Source: Comamonadaceae bacterium (GTDB lineage Bacteria > Pseudomonadota > Gammaproteobacteria > Burkholderiales > Burkholderiaceae_C). Taken from it: a stretch of 36,179 nt of DNA. Of this stretch, positions 24,428 to 35,894 are shown piece after piece. The DNA lies in NCBI GenBank assembly GCA_947451285.1, contig CANFYL010000008.1:1-36179 (forward strand). The letters run 5' to 3'. Position 1 is the first letter of the stretch; each line of letters starts with the position of its first letter. The notes beneath the pieces are model-generated. The model searched no databases, had not been told where the DNA came from, and saw only the letters and a list, made by a program, of their open reading frames with translations. The position numbers were made by a program, and so were the translations under genes.

Positions 24428-25627
24428 CAGGGCCAACAGGCCCACGCCACTCACGCCGGCAAACGCCGTGATGTGTTGCGTCGCATCGAGCGACGAGCTG
24501 AAGAGCACAGGCCACCATAAGACCACGGCTTGCACCCCTGTGAGTGCCAAGCAGGCCCACGAGTAGCGCACCGCCGCCTGGGTTTGAAACGGGCGATGGC
24601 TGAAGGCCGCCAACACACACGCCCCCGCTTGCCAGAGCGCCACCGGCAGCACATAAGCCAGCACGCCAGACCACCGCGCATCCAACCAGCCCCAATCCAA
24701 GGCCAGCGCGCAGACCCAGCTCAGCGCAGCCACACACGCTGCCGCACCCAAGCCCATCATCCAAGCCGTGCGTGATGCGGGGCGCGCGCTGCTGTGCGGT
24801 TCGCCCTGCGCCAGCACCACCTGCGCCCAAGCCATGTGCACCAGCGCCGGCACAAAGCCCAGCACGCGCAGCAGCGCGGTGAGCCAACCGGTGTCTTGCG
24901 CGCCATAGAGGCGCTGCCACACCACCACCACCGAGGTGGCCAGCAGCGCGTCAGCCAGGGTGTGCGCAAAGCGCAAGCGCGTGCTGCGCGGGTCGGAGGC
25001 TGGTTGCCATTCGCCGCTCGGCGTGAACGTGTCGCGAGGTGCAACAACCTGCGCTGGCCACCAAGCGGGTAGCAACCACACCGCTCCCACCGTATAACCC
25101 AGCACGGCCGAGGCCACCAGCGTGGGGCCTGAGGCTTGCACCCATGCCCCGGCCAGCGCAGCCAGGGCTGCGGTGAGGGGCGGCAGCACACGCACCGCCG
25201 CTTGTTGAGCGCGCGTGCCTGCGCGCAGGGTGAAGCTTTGGGCCAGCGTCCACGCCATTTGGCTCAAGGCCAACAGCAGCACCCACACCAGCGCAGACAG
25301 CGTGGCCAAGCCGCTCAGCCACACCGCCAGGGCCGCCACCGGCAGCAGCCACACACCACGTTGCAGGCTGCTGCGCCAAGCGTCACGCAAGGCTTGATGC
25401 GCGGGCACACCGGCATTGGCCAGCAAGCTCAAGGGCGCTTGGGCCAAGGCCAGCGTCATCCAGAAAAAACCAATTTGGCTCAGCAGCGAAAACTCACCCA
25501 CCGCTTGGGGGCTGAACAAGCGCAGCATGAGCAGCGCAAACACCACCTGCGTGCCAAACGCAACCAGGCTTGCCAATGCCACGGTGTGGCTGTTGGCAGG
25601 CAGTGGCAAGAAGCGACGTCGAAACAT
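24401..25627 (-). CDS. Wzx-like polysaccharide flippase/membrane protein
   Basis: The 408-residue product is almost wholly hydrophobic, with about 12 predicted spans, and starts MFRRRFLPLPANSHTVALAS followed by LVAFGTQVVFALLMLRLFS. The N-terminal block with FSPQAVGEFSLLSQIGFFWM and the general layout match MATE/Wzx-type oligosaccharide flippases, which move undecaprenyl-linked units across the inner membrane. The family diverges strongly in sequence, so the call rests on topology, an N-terminal pattern and the cluster. It is the last gene of the galE operon, three bases after the previous stop, and overlaps the 3' end of the methyltransferase gene. A Wzy-type polymerase is less likely because no large periplasmic loop is seen. 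Confidence 0.72.
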   Translation of the reverse strand: MFRRRFLPLPANSHTVALASLVAFGTQVVFALLMLRLFSPQAVGEFSLLSQIGFFWMTLALAQAPLSLLANAGVPAHQALRDAWRSSLQRGVWLLPVAALAVWLSGLATLSALVWVLLLALSQMAWTLAQSFTLRAGTRAQQAAVRVLPPLTAALAALAGAWVQASGPTLVASAVLGYTVGAVWLLPAWWPAQVVAPRDTFTPSGEWQPASDPRSTRLRFAHTLADALLATSVVVVWQRLYGAQDTGWLTALLRVLGFVPALVHMAWAQVVLAQGEPHSSARPASRTAWMMGLGAAACVAALSWVCALALDWGWLDARWSGVLAYVLPVALWQAGACVLAAFSHRPFQTQAAVRYSWACLALTGVQAVVLWWPVLFSSSLDATQHITAFAGVSGVGLLALSLWLARLR

Positions 25628-25630
25628 GGT

Positions 25631-26566
25631 TCATTCACCCAAGAGGTGCCGCCACAGCGGCAGCTTGGCCAGCACCTGTGACCAGGCCAAACTGTCTACC
25701 CGGGGCACGGTGTAGGGAAAGGCGTCGAGGGCTTCGCCGAAGTTGGTTTGCCAGCTGTCGGGTTCGTCGCGCAACAACAAAAAATTGCCTTGGTGTTCGG
25801 CGGCAAAGTAGCGCACCCAGGCGTAGTCGTTGCTCACCACGGGCAGGCCTACTGCGCAGTACTCCAGCAGTTTGGTGGAGGTTTGTTGGTTGTAAGGCGT
25901 GAGGTTGCTCACCAGGTTCAGGCCGTAGCGGGCGCGGCGCAGTTGCAAGGGCACTTGCGCGTGGGGCACGCGCCCCGCGCAGTGCACCGACTGGGGCAAC
26001 AAGGCCTGCAGCGCCTCAGGCACCTCGCCCACCAGCAACAGGCGCCTGCCGGCGGCGTGGATGCTGTGCAGCATGGGCACAAAAGGCAGCAAGCGGCCCA
26101 TTTCGCCGAGGTAGACCAAGTCAAACTCGGGCGCCGGCAAATCGTGGCGCGTGGCCATTTCCAAAAAATGCGGGGCCACGCCCATGTCGCGCAAGGCGCT
26201 GGGCACGCGTCCATGGAACTGGTCCATCCAGCCGGTCTCCAGCCCCAAGCGCTCGCGCACCCAACCGTTTTGGTAAATCCGAAAGTCGGGTCGCGGTTGG
26301 GTCCAGCGTTTGACGCAGTCTTTCAGCCACGGGTGCGGCGGCACCGAGGCCGAGGTGTATTCGTGCACCTGAAAAGCTTGGCGCAAGCGGTGCGCTTGTT
26401 GGTGCGGCACGCGCCCGCAGATCCACCACACCACCGCAGCGCTGCTGGGCACGCTGTGGCCGTGGTCGTGCACCAGCGCTTGGTGGCCACGCGCCTGCAA
26501 AAACTCGGAATAGGCGTCGAGCTCTGGCAAGTACGACGGGCCGTTGCGTACAAAGTGAATCAGCAT
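25631..26566 (-). CDS. GT-B fold glycosyltransferase
   Basis: Start chosen at 26566 (MLIHFVRNGPSYLPELDAYS), which overlaps the upstream gene by seven bases; an earlier start at 26587 is possible. The 311-residue protein has DLVYLGEMGRLLPFVPML at the start of the second Rossmann half and the family 1/4-like NQQTSTKLLEYCAVGLPVVS near the C-terminus, with Glu in the nucleotide-sugar binding position. The N-terminal domain is short and lacks the classical Gly-rich loop, so it is a divergent member. It lies in the galE operon between another GT4 gene and the flippase. Donor and acceptor cannot be read. Confidence 0.7.
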   Translation of the reverse strand: MLIHFVRNGPSYLPELDAYSEFLQARGHQALVHDHGHSVPSSAAVVWWICGRVPHQQAHRLRQAFQVHEYTSASVPPHPWLKDCVKRWTQPRPDFRIYQNGWVRERLGLETGWMDQFHGRVPSALRDMGVAPHFLEMATRHDLPAPEFDLVYLGEMGRLLPFVPMLHSIHAAGRRLLLVGEVPEALQALLPQSVHCAGRVPHAQVPLQLRRARYGLNLVSNLTPYNQQTSTKLLEYCAVGLPVVSNDYAWVRYFAAEHQGNFLLLRDEPDSWQTNFGEALDAFPYTVPRVDSLAWSQVLAKLPLWRHLLGE

Positions 26567-27585
26567 GTGCGCAACACCTCTTGCCAAGCTTGGCTGAACG
26601 CGGGCAGGCTGTGGCGCGCCACGATGCGCGCCATGTCGGCCTGCACTTGTTCGGGCGGTAGGCTGAGGGTGGTCATCACCGCTTCGGCCAGGGCCACGGG
26701 CGCGTCGCCGCGCGCCAACAGGTAGGGCGCATCGCGGTCAAACAACTCGCGCAGTGCAGGAATGGGCAAGCCCACGCAAGGCACGCCGCAGGCCAGCGAC
26801 TCTAAGGCGGTCATGGGGCAGCCCTCGTAGCGCGAGGTAAGCAGGGTGATGTCCCAGGGTGTGTACAAGCTCGCGCCGCTGGGGTGTTTGCCCAAAAAAT
26901 GCAAGCGGCCTTGCATGAGCAAGTCCATGCCCTGGTGCGACAGATGGCGGTGCAAGGGGCCATCACCGACGATGCCCAGTTGCGCCTCGTCAGGCAAACA
27001 CCGCAAGGTGTCGAGCAGCAGGCCGGGCCGCTTTTCGGCGGACAAGCGGCCCACATAGCCCAGCAGCAGCGGCGGTATGCCGCTCTCGCCACCGTGGCCC
27101 GCATGCACATGGATGGGCTGCCCCTCGGGCATGGGCGCCAAAGCGTTGGGGATCACATGGCTGCGCTGTGTGCGGTGCAGCTGTTGGACAAAACCCAGCA
27201 ACGAGTTTTCGCTGGTGCGTGAGACCGACACAAAGTGGTCCACCTGTCGGTAGAGCCAACGCAGCGCCATTTTTTTGAGCACCGAGGCCCGTGCTTCGTG
27301 CAACACGTCTTGCAACGGGCCATGCACCCAAGTGACCAAGGGTTTGCCGCTGAGTGCTTTGAGGACGGCGCCGCAGTAGGTGGGGCCAAAGTTGTGGCTG
27401 GCCACGATGACGTCGTGTTGCTTGGCCGCTTGCACCAGCGCCCGCCAATGGGTTTGGCGCCAGGGCAGCGCAGTCACCGGCCAGTCGGCTTCGTCCAAGG
27501 CCTGTTGCAAGGTGTGGCTCATGGTGGCCACGCCACCCCAGCCAGGTTCTTGCAGCATCAGCACGCGGCGCTTGATTTGGGTCAC
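26560..27585 (-). CDS. Family 4 glycosyltransferase
   Basis: The frame is open to a TTG at 27627 that overlaps the upstream gene; GTG 27585 is preferred here (341 residues) because it clears that overlap, but the start is uncertain. The protein shows RRVLMLQEPGWGGVATMSHT (acceptor-side Gly loop), LVTWVHGPLQDVLHEA, VIPNALAPMPEG, GYVGRLSAEKRPGLLLDTL, and the signature LTSRYEGCPMTALESLACG with the E-x7-E pair, followed by VPCVGLPI. This is a typical retaining GT4 enzyme of LPS or capsule clusters. Confidence 0.85.
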   Translation of the reverse strand: MTQIKRRVLMLQEPGWGGVATMSHTLQQALDEADWPVTALPWRQTHWRALVQAAKQHDVIVASHNFGPTYCGAVLKALSGKPLVTWVHGPLQDVLHEARASVLKKMALRWLYRQVDHFVSVSRTSENSLLGFVQQLHRTQRSHVIPNALAPMPEGQPIHVHAGHGGESGIPPLLLGYVGRLSAEKRPGLLLDTLRCLPDEAQLGIVGDGPLHRHLSHQGMDLLMQGRLHFLGKHPSGASLYTPWDITLLTSRYEGCPMTALESLACGVPCVGLPIPALRELFDRDAPYLLARGDAPVALAEAVMTTLSLPPEQVQADMARIVARHSLPAFSQAWQEVLRTC

Positions 27586-27613
27586 GTTGGCTTTTCGGCG
27601 TTCGTCGTGGGGC

Positions 27614-30537
<2,924 letters not shown>

Positions 30538-30541
<4 letters not shown>

Positions 30542-31578
30542 AGCGGGGTGTCAAAGCCTTGTGGGTTCATCGATTGCCAGCGCCAAGCGTCGGCGCACAT
30601 GCGATCGAGCCCGAGGTGGGTCTGCCATTTCAGCAGGGCCAAAGCTTGGCTGGGGTCGGCCAGGCATTGGGCCACATCGCCCGGGCGGCGGGCCACCACG
30701 CGGTGGGCAATGGGCACGCCATTGACGCGGGCGAAGGTGTCGACCATTTGCTGCACGCTCACGCCTTGGCCGGTGCCCAGGTTGACGGTGAGCAGTGTGG
30801 GGTTGTCCAGCGCACGCAAGGCAGCCAGGTGGCCTGCGGCCAAGTCCATCACATGCAGGTAGTCGCGCACGCCGGTGCCGTCGGGCGTGGGGTAGTCGTT
30901 GCCAAAAATCTGCAGCGCTTCGCGCTGGCCCAAGGCCACTTGGGTGATGTAGGGCATCAGGTTGTTGGGGATGCCGTTGGGCGCTTCGCCCAGCCAGCCG
31001 CTCTCGTGCGCACCCACGGGGTTGAAATAGCGCAAGATGGCGATGTGCCAACGCGGGTCGGCCGCATGCAACTCGCGCAAGGCGTCTTCGCACATCAGCT
31101 TGCTGCGGCCATAGGGGTTGGTGGCGGTCAGCGGTGCGGTCTCGGGAATGGGCACCACGGCCGGGTCGCCGTACACGGTGGCGGAGGAGCTGAAGACGAT
31201 GCGGCGCACGTCGGCACGGTCCATGGCTTGCAACAGGCTCAGGGTGCCACTGACGTTGTTGTCGAGGTAGCGCAGGGGCTGGGCCACCGACTCGCCCACA
31301 GCCTTGAGCCCGGCAAAGTGCACCACGCCCGCAAAGCGGTGGCGGGCAAACAGGCCGTCCAAGGCTTGGGCGTCGCGGATGTCGGCTTGCACAAATTCGA
31401 GGGGTTGGACCCCCAAACGGGCCAGACGTTCCAGCACTTTGGGACTGCTGTTGCACAGGTTGTCCAAGATGACGATGGGCACACCCGCCTGGGCCAACAC
31501 CACAGCGGTGTGCGAACCAATGAAGCCGGTGCCGCCAGTGATCAAAATGGGAAGAGGGGTGTCTTGCGTCATGGCCAT
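30538..31578 (-). CDS. galE: UDP-glucose 4-epimerase
   Basis: The 346-residue SDR interconverts UDP-glucose and UDP-galactose (and, in some members, the N-acetyl forms). Motifs: LITGGTGFIGSHTAVVLAQA, DNLCNSSPKVLERL, VHFAGLKAVGESV, the catalytic FSSSATVYGDP, YGRSKLMCEDAL (Tyr-x3-Lys), RYFNPVGAHESG and GTGVRDYLHVMDLA. The ATG at 31578 has AGGGG eight bases upstream; a second ATG at 31572 is possible. It heads the minus-strand operon of fusion enzyme, two glycosyltransferases and flippase. The interval 31579-31692 must hold its promoter and that of the divergent NYN-like gene. Confidence 0.95.
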
Positions 31579-31610
31579 AATTATCCCCTGCGCCCCAAGG
31601 CTGGCGGTTC

Positions 31611-31616
31611 TAGAAT
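31611..31616 (+). promoter_or_regulatory. Possible -10 element for the NYN-argB-slmA group
   Basis: TAGAAT (31611-31616) is a good -10 match about 77 bases before the 31693 start, in the only gap between this group and the divergent galE operon. No matching -35 hexamer is evident at 16-18 bases upstream, so support is weak. Confidence 0.25.
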
Positions 31617-31692
31617 ACGGACCGTTGGTGGGTGAGCAGAGTTAGCACACGCCCAACAGGCTTTATCTTTTATTTTTTCTTTTAGTGATTCC

Positions 31693-32568
31693 ATGAAACG
31701 TCAACATTCCTCTCACGGCGCTGCCCATGGCAACGCTGAAACGTGCATTGCTTTGATCGACGCGCGCTTTCTGGCTTGGTTGCAAGGCCAAACCGAAGCG
31801 GCCCAAGACAAAACCCGCCAACACCTGCACAACCTGCTCAGCGGTGCCTTGAATCACCATGGCTTGGAGCTGAATCTGCGTCGTATTTACTGGTACAGCG
31901 ACAGCACCGACGAGTCGGTGATCGACGCCCAAATTGCCCGTGCCGTGCTGCCGCACAGCCAAGATGGGGGCGTGTCGATCTTGCGCGCTTTGGGCGCTGA
32001 CTTGAAGCGGCTGGCCGAGCGCCAAGCCTGCGAACACATCTTGGTGGGCAGCGACGACGAGCGTTTGCTCAACATGATTGACGAAGCCCAACTCCACGGC
32101 GTGGCGGTGCACCTGTTGGCCGACGAGGCTTCGCGCAATATGGTGCAGTTGCAGCGCGACGATCCGGGTTGGGCGCGCTTGTTGGCGCAGGCCGACCACC
32201 GTGTGGTCTTGGGCGCCCACCAAGGGCGTGATGGGGCCCAGCCGCGCCACGGCAATGCCACCGTGCATGCCGCCCCCGCGGTCGACCCTGAGCAACTGCG
32301 CGAGCAGCTCAACACCGTGATTCAAACCTGGTGGAACGACGAGCCCGAAGACCTGCGTGAAGAACTGCGCGAAGAGCTGCAAAACACGCGCGGTATTCCG
32401 CAAGAGGTGGACCGCCAGCTGTTGCTGGGTGTGCGCCGCGTGCTAGAGCGCGCCCTGAGCTTCCAAGAGAAAAAGTTGCTGCGCGAGATGGTGCGCGACT
32501 TGGTGTTGGGCCCCCAAGCGGCGCAAGCCCCCAGCGCTGAACATGTGGAACACTCACACACAGACTGA
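31693..32568 (+). CDS. NYN/PIN-like domain protein, function unknown
   Basis: The 291-residue protein begins with IALIDARFLAWLQGQ, where an Asp (residue 23) follows a hydrophobic strand as in NYN nucleases. LNLRRIYWYSDST and HILVGSDDERLLNMIDEAQL, with its acidic cluster, and AVHLLADEAS match the later strands of that fold. The C-terminal third is helical and charged (EPEDLREELREELQNT). The N-terminus has a His-rich stretch. It is 21 bases before argB and then slmA, all in one direction, so the three are probably co-transcribed. A T-rich leader precedes the start (31672-31685). The enzymatic activity is unproven; RNA cleavage is the family's usual role. Confidence 0.55.
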   Translation: MKRQHSSHGAAHGNAETCIALIDARFLAWLQGQTEAAQDKTRQHLHNLLSGALNHHGLELNLRRIYWYSDSTDESVIDAQIARAVLPHSQDGGVSILRALGADLKRLAERQACEHILVGSDDERLLNMIDEAQLHGVAVHLLADEASRNMVQLQRDDPGWARLLAQADHRVVLGAHQGRDGAQPRHGNATVHAAPAVDPEQLREQLNTVIQTWWNDEPEDLREELREELQNTRGIPQEVDRQLLLGVRRVLERALSFQEKKLLREMVRDLVLGPQAAQAPSAEHVEHSHTD

Positions 32569-32589
32569 CTGACCTTCGGAGCTGTTGCC

Positions 32590-33462
32590 ATGAGCACTTT
32601 GAACCCGGCCGACATCCTGGCCCAAGCGCTGCCCTATATTCGTAAATTCCATGGCAAAACCTTGGTCATCAAATACGGTGGCAACGCCATGACCGACCCC
32701 CTGCTGCAACAAGCCTTTGCCGAAGACGTGGTGTTGCTCAAGCTGGTGGGCATGAACCCGGTGGTGGTGCACGGCGGTGGCCCACAAATTGAAACCGCTT
32801 TGAAACGCTTGGGTAAAAAAGGTGAGTTTGTGCAAGGCATGCGTGTGACCGACGCCGAAACCATGGAAGTGGTGGAGTGGGTGTTGGGCGGCGAGGTGCA
32901 GCAAGACATCGTGGGCCTGATCAACCAAGCCGGCGGCAAGGCGGTGGGTTTGACCGGGCGCGACGGCGCCATGATCCGCGCGCGCAAGCTGGTGCTGCAC
33001 GACAGCCAAGACCCCGACAAGGAATACGACGTGGGCCAGGTGGGCGACATCGTCAGCATCGACCCGAGTGTGGTCAAAGCTTTGCAAGACGATGCCTTCA
33101 TTCCTGTCATCAGTCCGATTGGCTTTGGCGAGCACAACGAGAGCTACAACATCAACGCCGATGTGGTGGCGGCCAAACTGGCCACCGTGCTGCAAGCCGA
33201 AAAGCTGTTGATGCTCACCAACATCCCGGGCGTGCTCGACAAGCAAGGCCAGTTGCTGCCCGAGTTGACGCCGCGTCGCATTGACGAACTGTGCGCCGAC
33301 GGCACCATCAGCGGCGGCATGTTGCCCAAGATCAGTGGTGCCTTAGACGCCGCCAAAAGCGGGGTCAATGCGGTGCACATCATCGATGGGCGGGTGCCGC
33401 ATGCCATGCTGTTGGAGATCTTGACCGATCAAGCCTTCGGCACCATGATCAGGTCGCATTAA
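32590..33462 (+). CDS. argB: Acetylglutamate kinase
   Basis: The 290-residue cytosolic kinase phosphorylates N-acetylglutamate in the second step of arginine synthesis. Motifs: [80 protein letters not shown] and [15 protein letters not shown], followed by [20 protein letters not shown], the standard ending of the ArgB family. Length and spacing are normal. It is placed between the NYN-like gene and slmA (19 bases) as in related Burkholderiales. Confidence 0.97.
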   Translation: MSTLNPADILAQALPYIRKFHGKTLVIKYGGNAMTDPLLQQAFAEDVVLLKLVGMNPVVVHGGGPQIETALKRLGKKGEFVQGMRVTDAETMEVVEWVLGGEVQQDIVGLINQAGGKAVGLTGRDGAMIRARKLVLHDSQDPDKEYDVGQVGDIVSIDPSVVKALQDDAFIPVISPIGFGEHNESYNINADVVAAKLATVLQAEKLLMLTNIPGVLDKQGQLLPELTPRRIDELCADGTISGGMLPKISGALDAAKSGVNAVHIIDGRVPHAMLLEILTDQAFGTMIRSH

Positions 33463-33481
33463 CTTCCGAGGGCCCCTCGCC

Positions 33482-34123
33482 ATGTCTGACGCCGCTTCTG
33501 CTCACGACTCTGACACGACAGACCCATCCCCCGACGTGGTGGGACGCAAACGCATGAAGCCCGGTGAGCGCCGTGCGCAGATTTTGCAAACGCTGGCGGG
33601 CATGCTCGAACAACCTGGCGCTGAGCGCATCACCACCGCCTCACTAGCGGCCAAGATCGACGTGAGCGAGGCGGCACTCTACCGCCACTTCGCCAGCAAG
33701 GCTCAGATGTTTGAGGGCTTGATCGACTTCATCGAGAGCAGCCTGTTCACTTTGATCAATCAAATTGCCGAGCGCGAAGGCGATGGGGCCGACAAGGCGG
33801 CACGCATGGTCACGGTGTTGTTGCAGTTTGGCGAAAAAAATCCGGGCATGACCCGTGTGATGGTGGGCGACGCCTTGGTGTTTGAACACGAGCGCTTGCA
33901 CCAGCGCATGAACCAGTTGTTTGACCGCATCGAGTCTGCGCTGCGCCAAGTGCTGCGTGCAGCGGCCGAGGCGCGTCAGTCGCCCACGCCCACGGTCGAT
34001 GCGCAAGTGCGCGCAGCTGCTTTGGTGGCCTTGGCCTTGGGCAACTTGCAGCGGTATGCGCGCTCGGGCTTCAAGCGTTCACCCTTGGACCACTTGGAGG
34101 CCTCACTCGCACTTTTGGTGTGA
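33482..34123 (+). CDS. slmA: Nucleoid occlusion factor SlmA (TetR family)
   Basis: The 213-residue protein has an N-terminal helix-turn-helix with GERRAQILQTLAGMLEQPGA and TTASLAAKIDVSEAALYRHF followed by SKAQMFEGLIDFIESSLFTL, typical of SlmA. SlmA binds chromosomal sites and blocks FtsZ assembly over unsegregated DNA. It has an acidic leader of about 20 residues compared with E. coli. The argB-slmA order supports the assignment over a generic TetR repressor. The 124 bases after it hold no convincing terminator. Confidence 0.88.
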   Translation: MSDAASAHDSDTTDPSPDVVGRKRMKPGERRAQILQTLAGMLEQPGAERITTASLAAKIDVSEAALYRHFASKAQMFEGLIDFIESSLFTLINQIAEREGDGADKAARMVTVLLQFGEKNPGMTRVMVGDALVFEHERLHQRMNQLFDRIESALRQVLRAAAEARQSPTPTVDAQVRAAALVALALGNLQRYARSGFKRSPLDHLEASLALLV

Positions 34124-34247
34124 GGTCGCAGGCGCGGGGCTTTGTCGCCCACGCGAAGCGGGCGTGGTGTGCAAAGCGCCATAATTCGCCCGCATTGCAT
34201 GCAGCGCATGAGCGCTTTGAATGACTGTTTAACCTGAAAGGCAATCC

Positions 34248-35111
34248 ATGAAATTGGTTCGTTATGGCAACCCCGGCAAAGAAAAACCCGGTTTGATCGA
34301 CGCCGATGGCAAGCTGCGCGACCTCAGCGCTGTCATCCCTGACTTGCTGCCCCAGTACCTCGGTGACGCCACCTTGGCCAAGCTGCGCCGCCTCAAGACA
34401 GCCTCGCTGCCTTTGGTCAAAGGCAAGCCCCGTTTGGGTTGCCCCGTCTCGGGTGTGGGTAAGCTTGTGGCCATTGGCCTGAACTACGCCGACCACGCCG
34501 CAGAAGCCGGCATGGCCTTGCCCAAAGAGCCCGTGGTGTTCTTGAAGCCCACCAGCTGTATCCAAGGCCCCAACGACGACGTGATGTTGCCCAAGGGCTC
34601 GGTCAAGTCGGACTGGGAAGTTGAACTGGGCATCGTGATTGGCACCAAGGCGCGTTATGTGTCGCAAAAAAGCGCACTCGACCACGTGGCCGGCTACACC
34701 TTGATCAACGACGTCAGCGAGCGCGAGTTCCAACTCGAGCGCGGCGGCACCTGGGACAAGGGCAAGTGTTGCGACACCTTCGGCCCCATCGGCCCTTGGT
34801 TGGTCACACGCGACGATGTGCCCAACCCCCAGAAGTTGGACATTTGGTTGGACGTCAACGGCCAGCGCATGCAGTCGGGCAACACCAAGACCATGGTGTT
34901 TGGCGCTGCCAAGCTGGTGAGCTACGTGAGCCAGTTCATGACCCTGTACCCCGGCGACGTGATTGCCACCGGCACCCCCGCAGGTGTGGGCTTGGGCCAA
35001 AAGAAGAACGGCAAGTCAGCCCCCATCTTCTTGAAGCGCGGCGACGTGATGACGTTGGGCATTGAAGGCCTGGGCGAGCAAACGCAAAAAGTGGTGGCCT
35101 TCAAGCTGTAA
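34248..35111 (+). CDS. Fumarylacetoacetate hydrolase family enzyme
   Basis: The 287-residue protein belongs to the FAH superfamily of metal-dependent hydrolases and decarboxylases that act on 2,4-diketo acids. Visible are IGLNYADHAAEAG, the substrate-side FLKPTSCIQGPNDDV, the metal-site DWEVELGIVIG with alternating acids, GYTLINDVSEREFQ, and FMTLYPGDVIATGTPAGVGL near the end. The closest well-known groups are 2,4-diketo-3-deoxy-L-fuconate or -rhamnonate hydrolases and ureidoglycolate-lyase-like proteins; which applies cannot be settled here. An AAAGG ribosome binding site is present about 6 bases upstream. Monocistronic as far as can be seen. Confidence 0.85.
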   Translation: MKLVRYGNPGKEKPGLIDADGKLRDLSAVIPDLLPQYLGDATLAKLRRLKTASLPLVKGKPRLGCPVSGVGKLVAIGLNYADHAAEAGMALPKEPVVFLKPTSCIQGPNDDVMLPKGSVKSDWEVELGIVIGTKARYVSQKSALDHVAGYTLINDVSEREFQLERGGTWDKGKCCDTFGPIGPWLVTRDDVPNPQKLDIWLDVNGQRMQSGNTKTMVFGAAKLVSYVSQFMTLYPGDVIATGTPAGVGLGQKKNGKSAPIFLKRGDVMTLGIEGLGEQTQKVVAFKL

Positions 35112-35172
35112 TTGTTCGCATCCGAAAAAACACCTATGGGTTAAACCACGGGCGTTGATCTGTGTGAAAAAT

Positions 35173-35207
35173 GAGCCTCGTGGAAAAATTTCTCTGCGAG
35201 GCTCTTT
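35173..35207 (+). terminator. Probable intrinsic terminator after the FAH gene
   Basis: GAGCCTCG (35173-35180) and CGAGGCTC (35197-35204) form a perfect 8-bp stem with a 16-base loop. Only TTT follows, so it may be a weak terminator. It separates the FAH gene from higBA. Confidence 0.55.
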
Positions 35208-35282
35208 GCATTTGAGAAGTATGTTTTTGACCTGGCTCGAGTTAAAGATATCGCACCCATGTGATCGGACATCCAGAGTCTT

Positions 35283-35311
35283 TTGTCGTTTGATGCGCTA
35301 CGCGCTACAAT
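35283..35311 (+). promoter_or_regulatory. Sigma-70 type promoter for higBA
   Basis: TTGTCG (35283-35288), a 17-base spacer and TACAAT (35306-35311) make a good promoter. Transcription would begin near 35318, only a couple of bases before the higB ATG at 35320. Two tandem copies of GCGCTAC (35295-35301 and 35302-35308) lie in the spacer and -10, a likely place for HigA binding. Confidence 0.6.
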
Positions 35312-35319
35312 GGATATGA

Positions 35320-35598
35320 ATGATCAAAAGTTTTCGTCACAAAGGCTTACAACGCTTTTTTGAAACTGGCAACAAGTCAGGCATACAGGCCGCACATGCG
35401 AGCAAGTTGCGCTTGCAACTTGCAGCTTTGGATCAAGCGGTGAAACCCGAAGATCTTTCGGCACCGTCTTGGGCTCTGCACCCTTTGAAGGGCGAACTGA
35501 AAGGCCATTGGGCGCTTACCGTCAACGGCAACTGGCGCTTGGTGTTCTCTTTTGTCGGGGTGGATGCCGTGTTGGTCGATTACAAGGATTACCACTGA
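35320..35598 (+). CDS. higB: HigB-type toxin (RelE superfamily mRNA interferase)
   Basis: The 92-residue protein reads as a typical HigB: MIKSFRHKGLQRFFETGNKS, KLRLQLAALDQAVKPEDL, LHPLKGELKGHWALTVNGNW and a closing VLVDYKDYH. HigB cleaves mRNA at the ribosome and is neutralised by HigA. As in other higBA loci, the toxin gene comes first. There is no ribosome binding site upstream and the promoter sits so close that the message would be nearly leaderless. Confidence 0.93.
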   Translation: MIKSFRHKGLQRFFETGNKSGIQAAHASKLRLQLAALDQAVKPEDLSAPSWALHPLKGELKGHWALTVNGNWRLVFSFVGVDAVLVDYKDYH

Positions 35599-35606
35599 GG
35601 TTCAAC

Positions 35607-35882
35607 ATGACTCGAATGCATAACCCGCCTCATCCTGGCGAAATTCTCCGGGAGTATTTGGGCGATATCACCGTGACACAAGCCGCCGTCAAGCTGGGCG
35701 TCAATCGCGTGACCTTATCCCGCTTGGTGACAGGATCGTCGGGTGTTTCTGCAGACATGGCCTATCGTTTGGGGGAAGCTTTCGGCACCAGTCCTGAGTT
35801 GTGGGCAGGGATGCAATTGCAGTACGACCTGTACCAAGCGAGCAAGTTGAAGCGTCCTCGAATCGATCGTTTGGCCGCATAG
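35607..35882 (+). CDS. higA: HigA-type antitoxin (XRE helix-turn-helix)
   Basis: The 91-residue protein begins MTRMHNPPHPGEILREYLGD, typical of HigA, followed by a helix-turn-helix: VTQAAVKLGVNRVTLSRLVT and SADMAYRLGEAFGTSPELWA. Start ATG 35607 is eight bases after the higB stop; the frame is open further upstream within higB but that is overlap without meaning. HigA binds its own promoter and the HigB toxin. Confidence 0.93.
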   Translation: MTRMHNPPHPGEILREYLGDITVTQAAVKLGVNRVTLSRLVTGSSGVSADMAYRLGEAFGTSPELWAGMQLQYDLYQASKLKRPRIDRLAA

Positions 35883-35894
35883 CCCTCAGGCGTA

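Noticed and set aside
30559-31635. Plus-strand open frame opposite galE
   Set aside because: It mirrors galE almost exactly and has no motifs or ribosome binding site.
34144-34172. CCACGC/GCGTGG stem after slmA as a terminator
   Set aside because: No T-run follows the stem, so termination is not supported.
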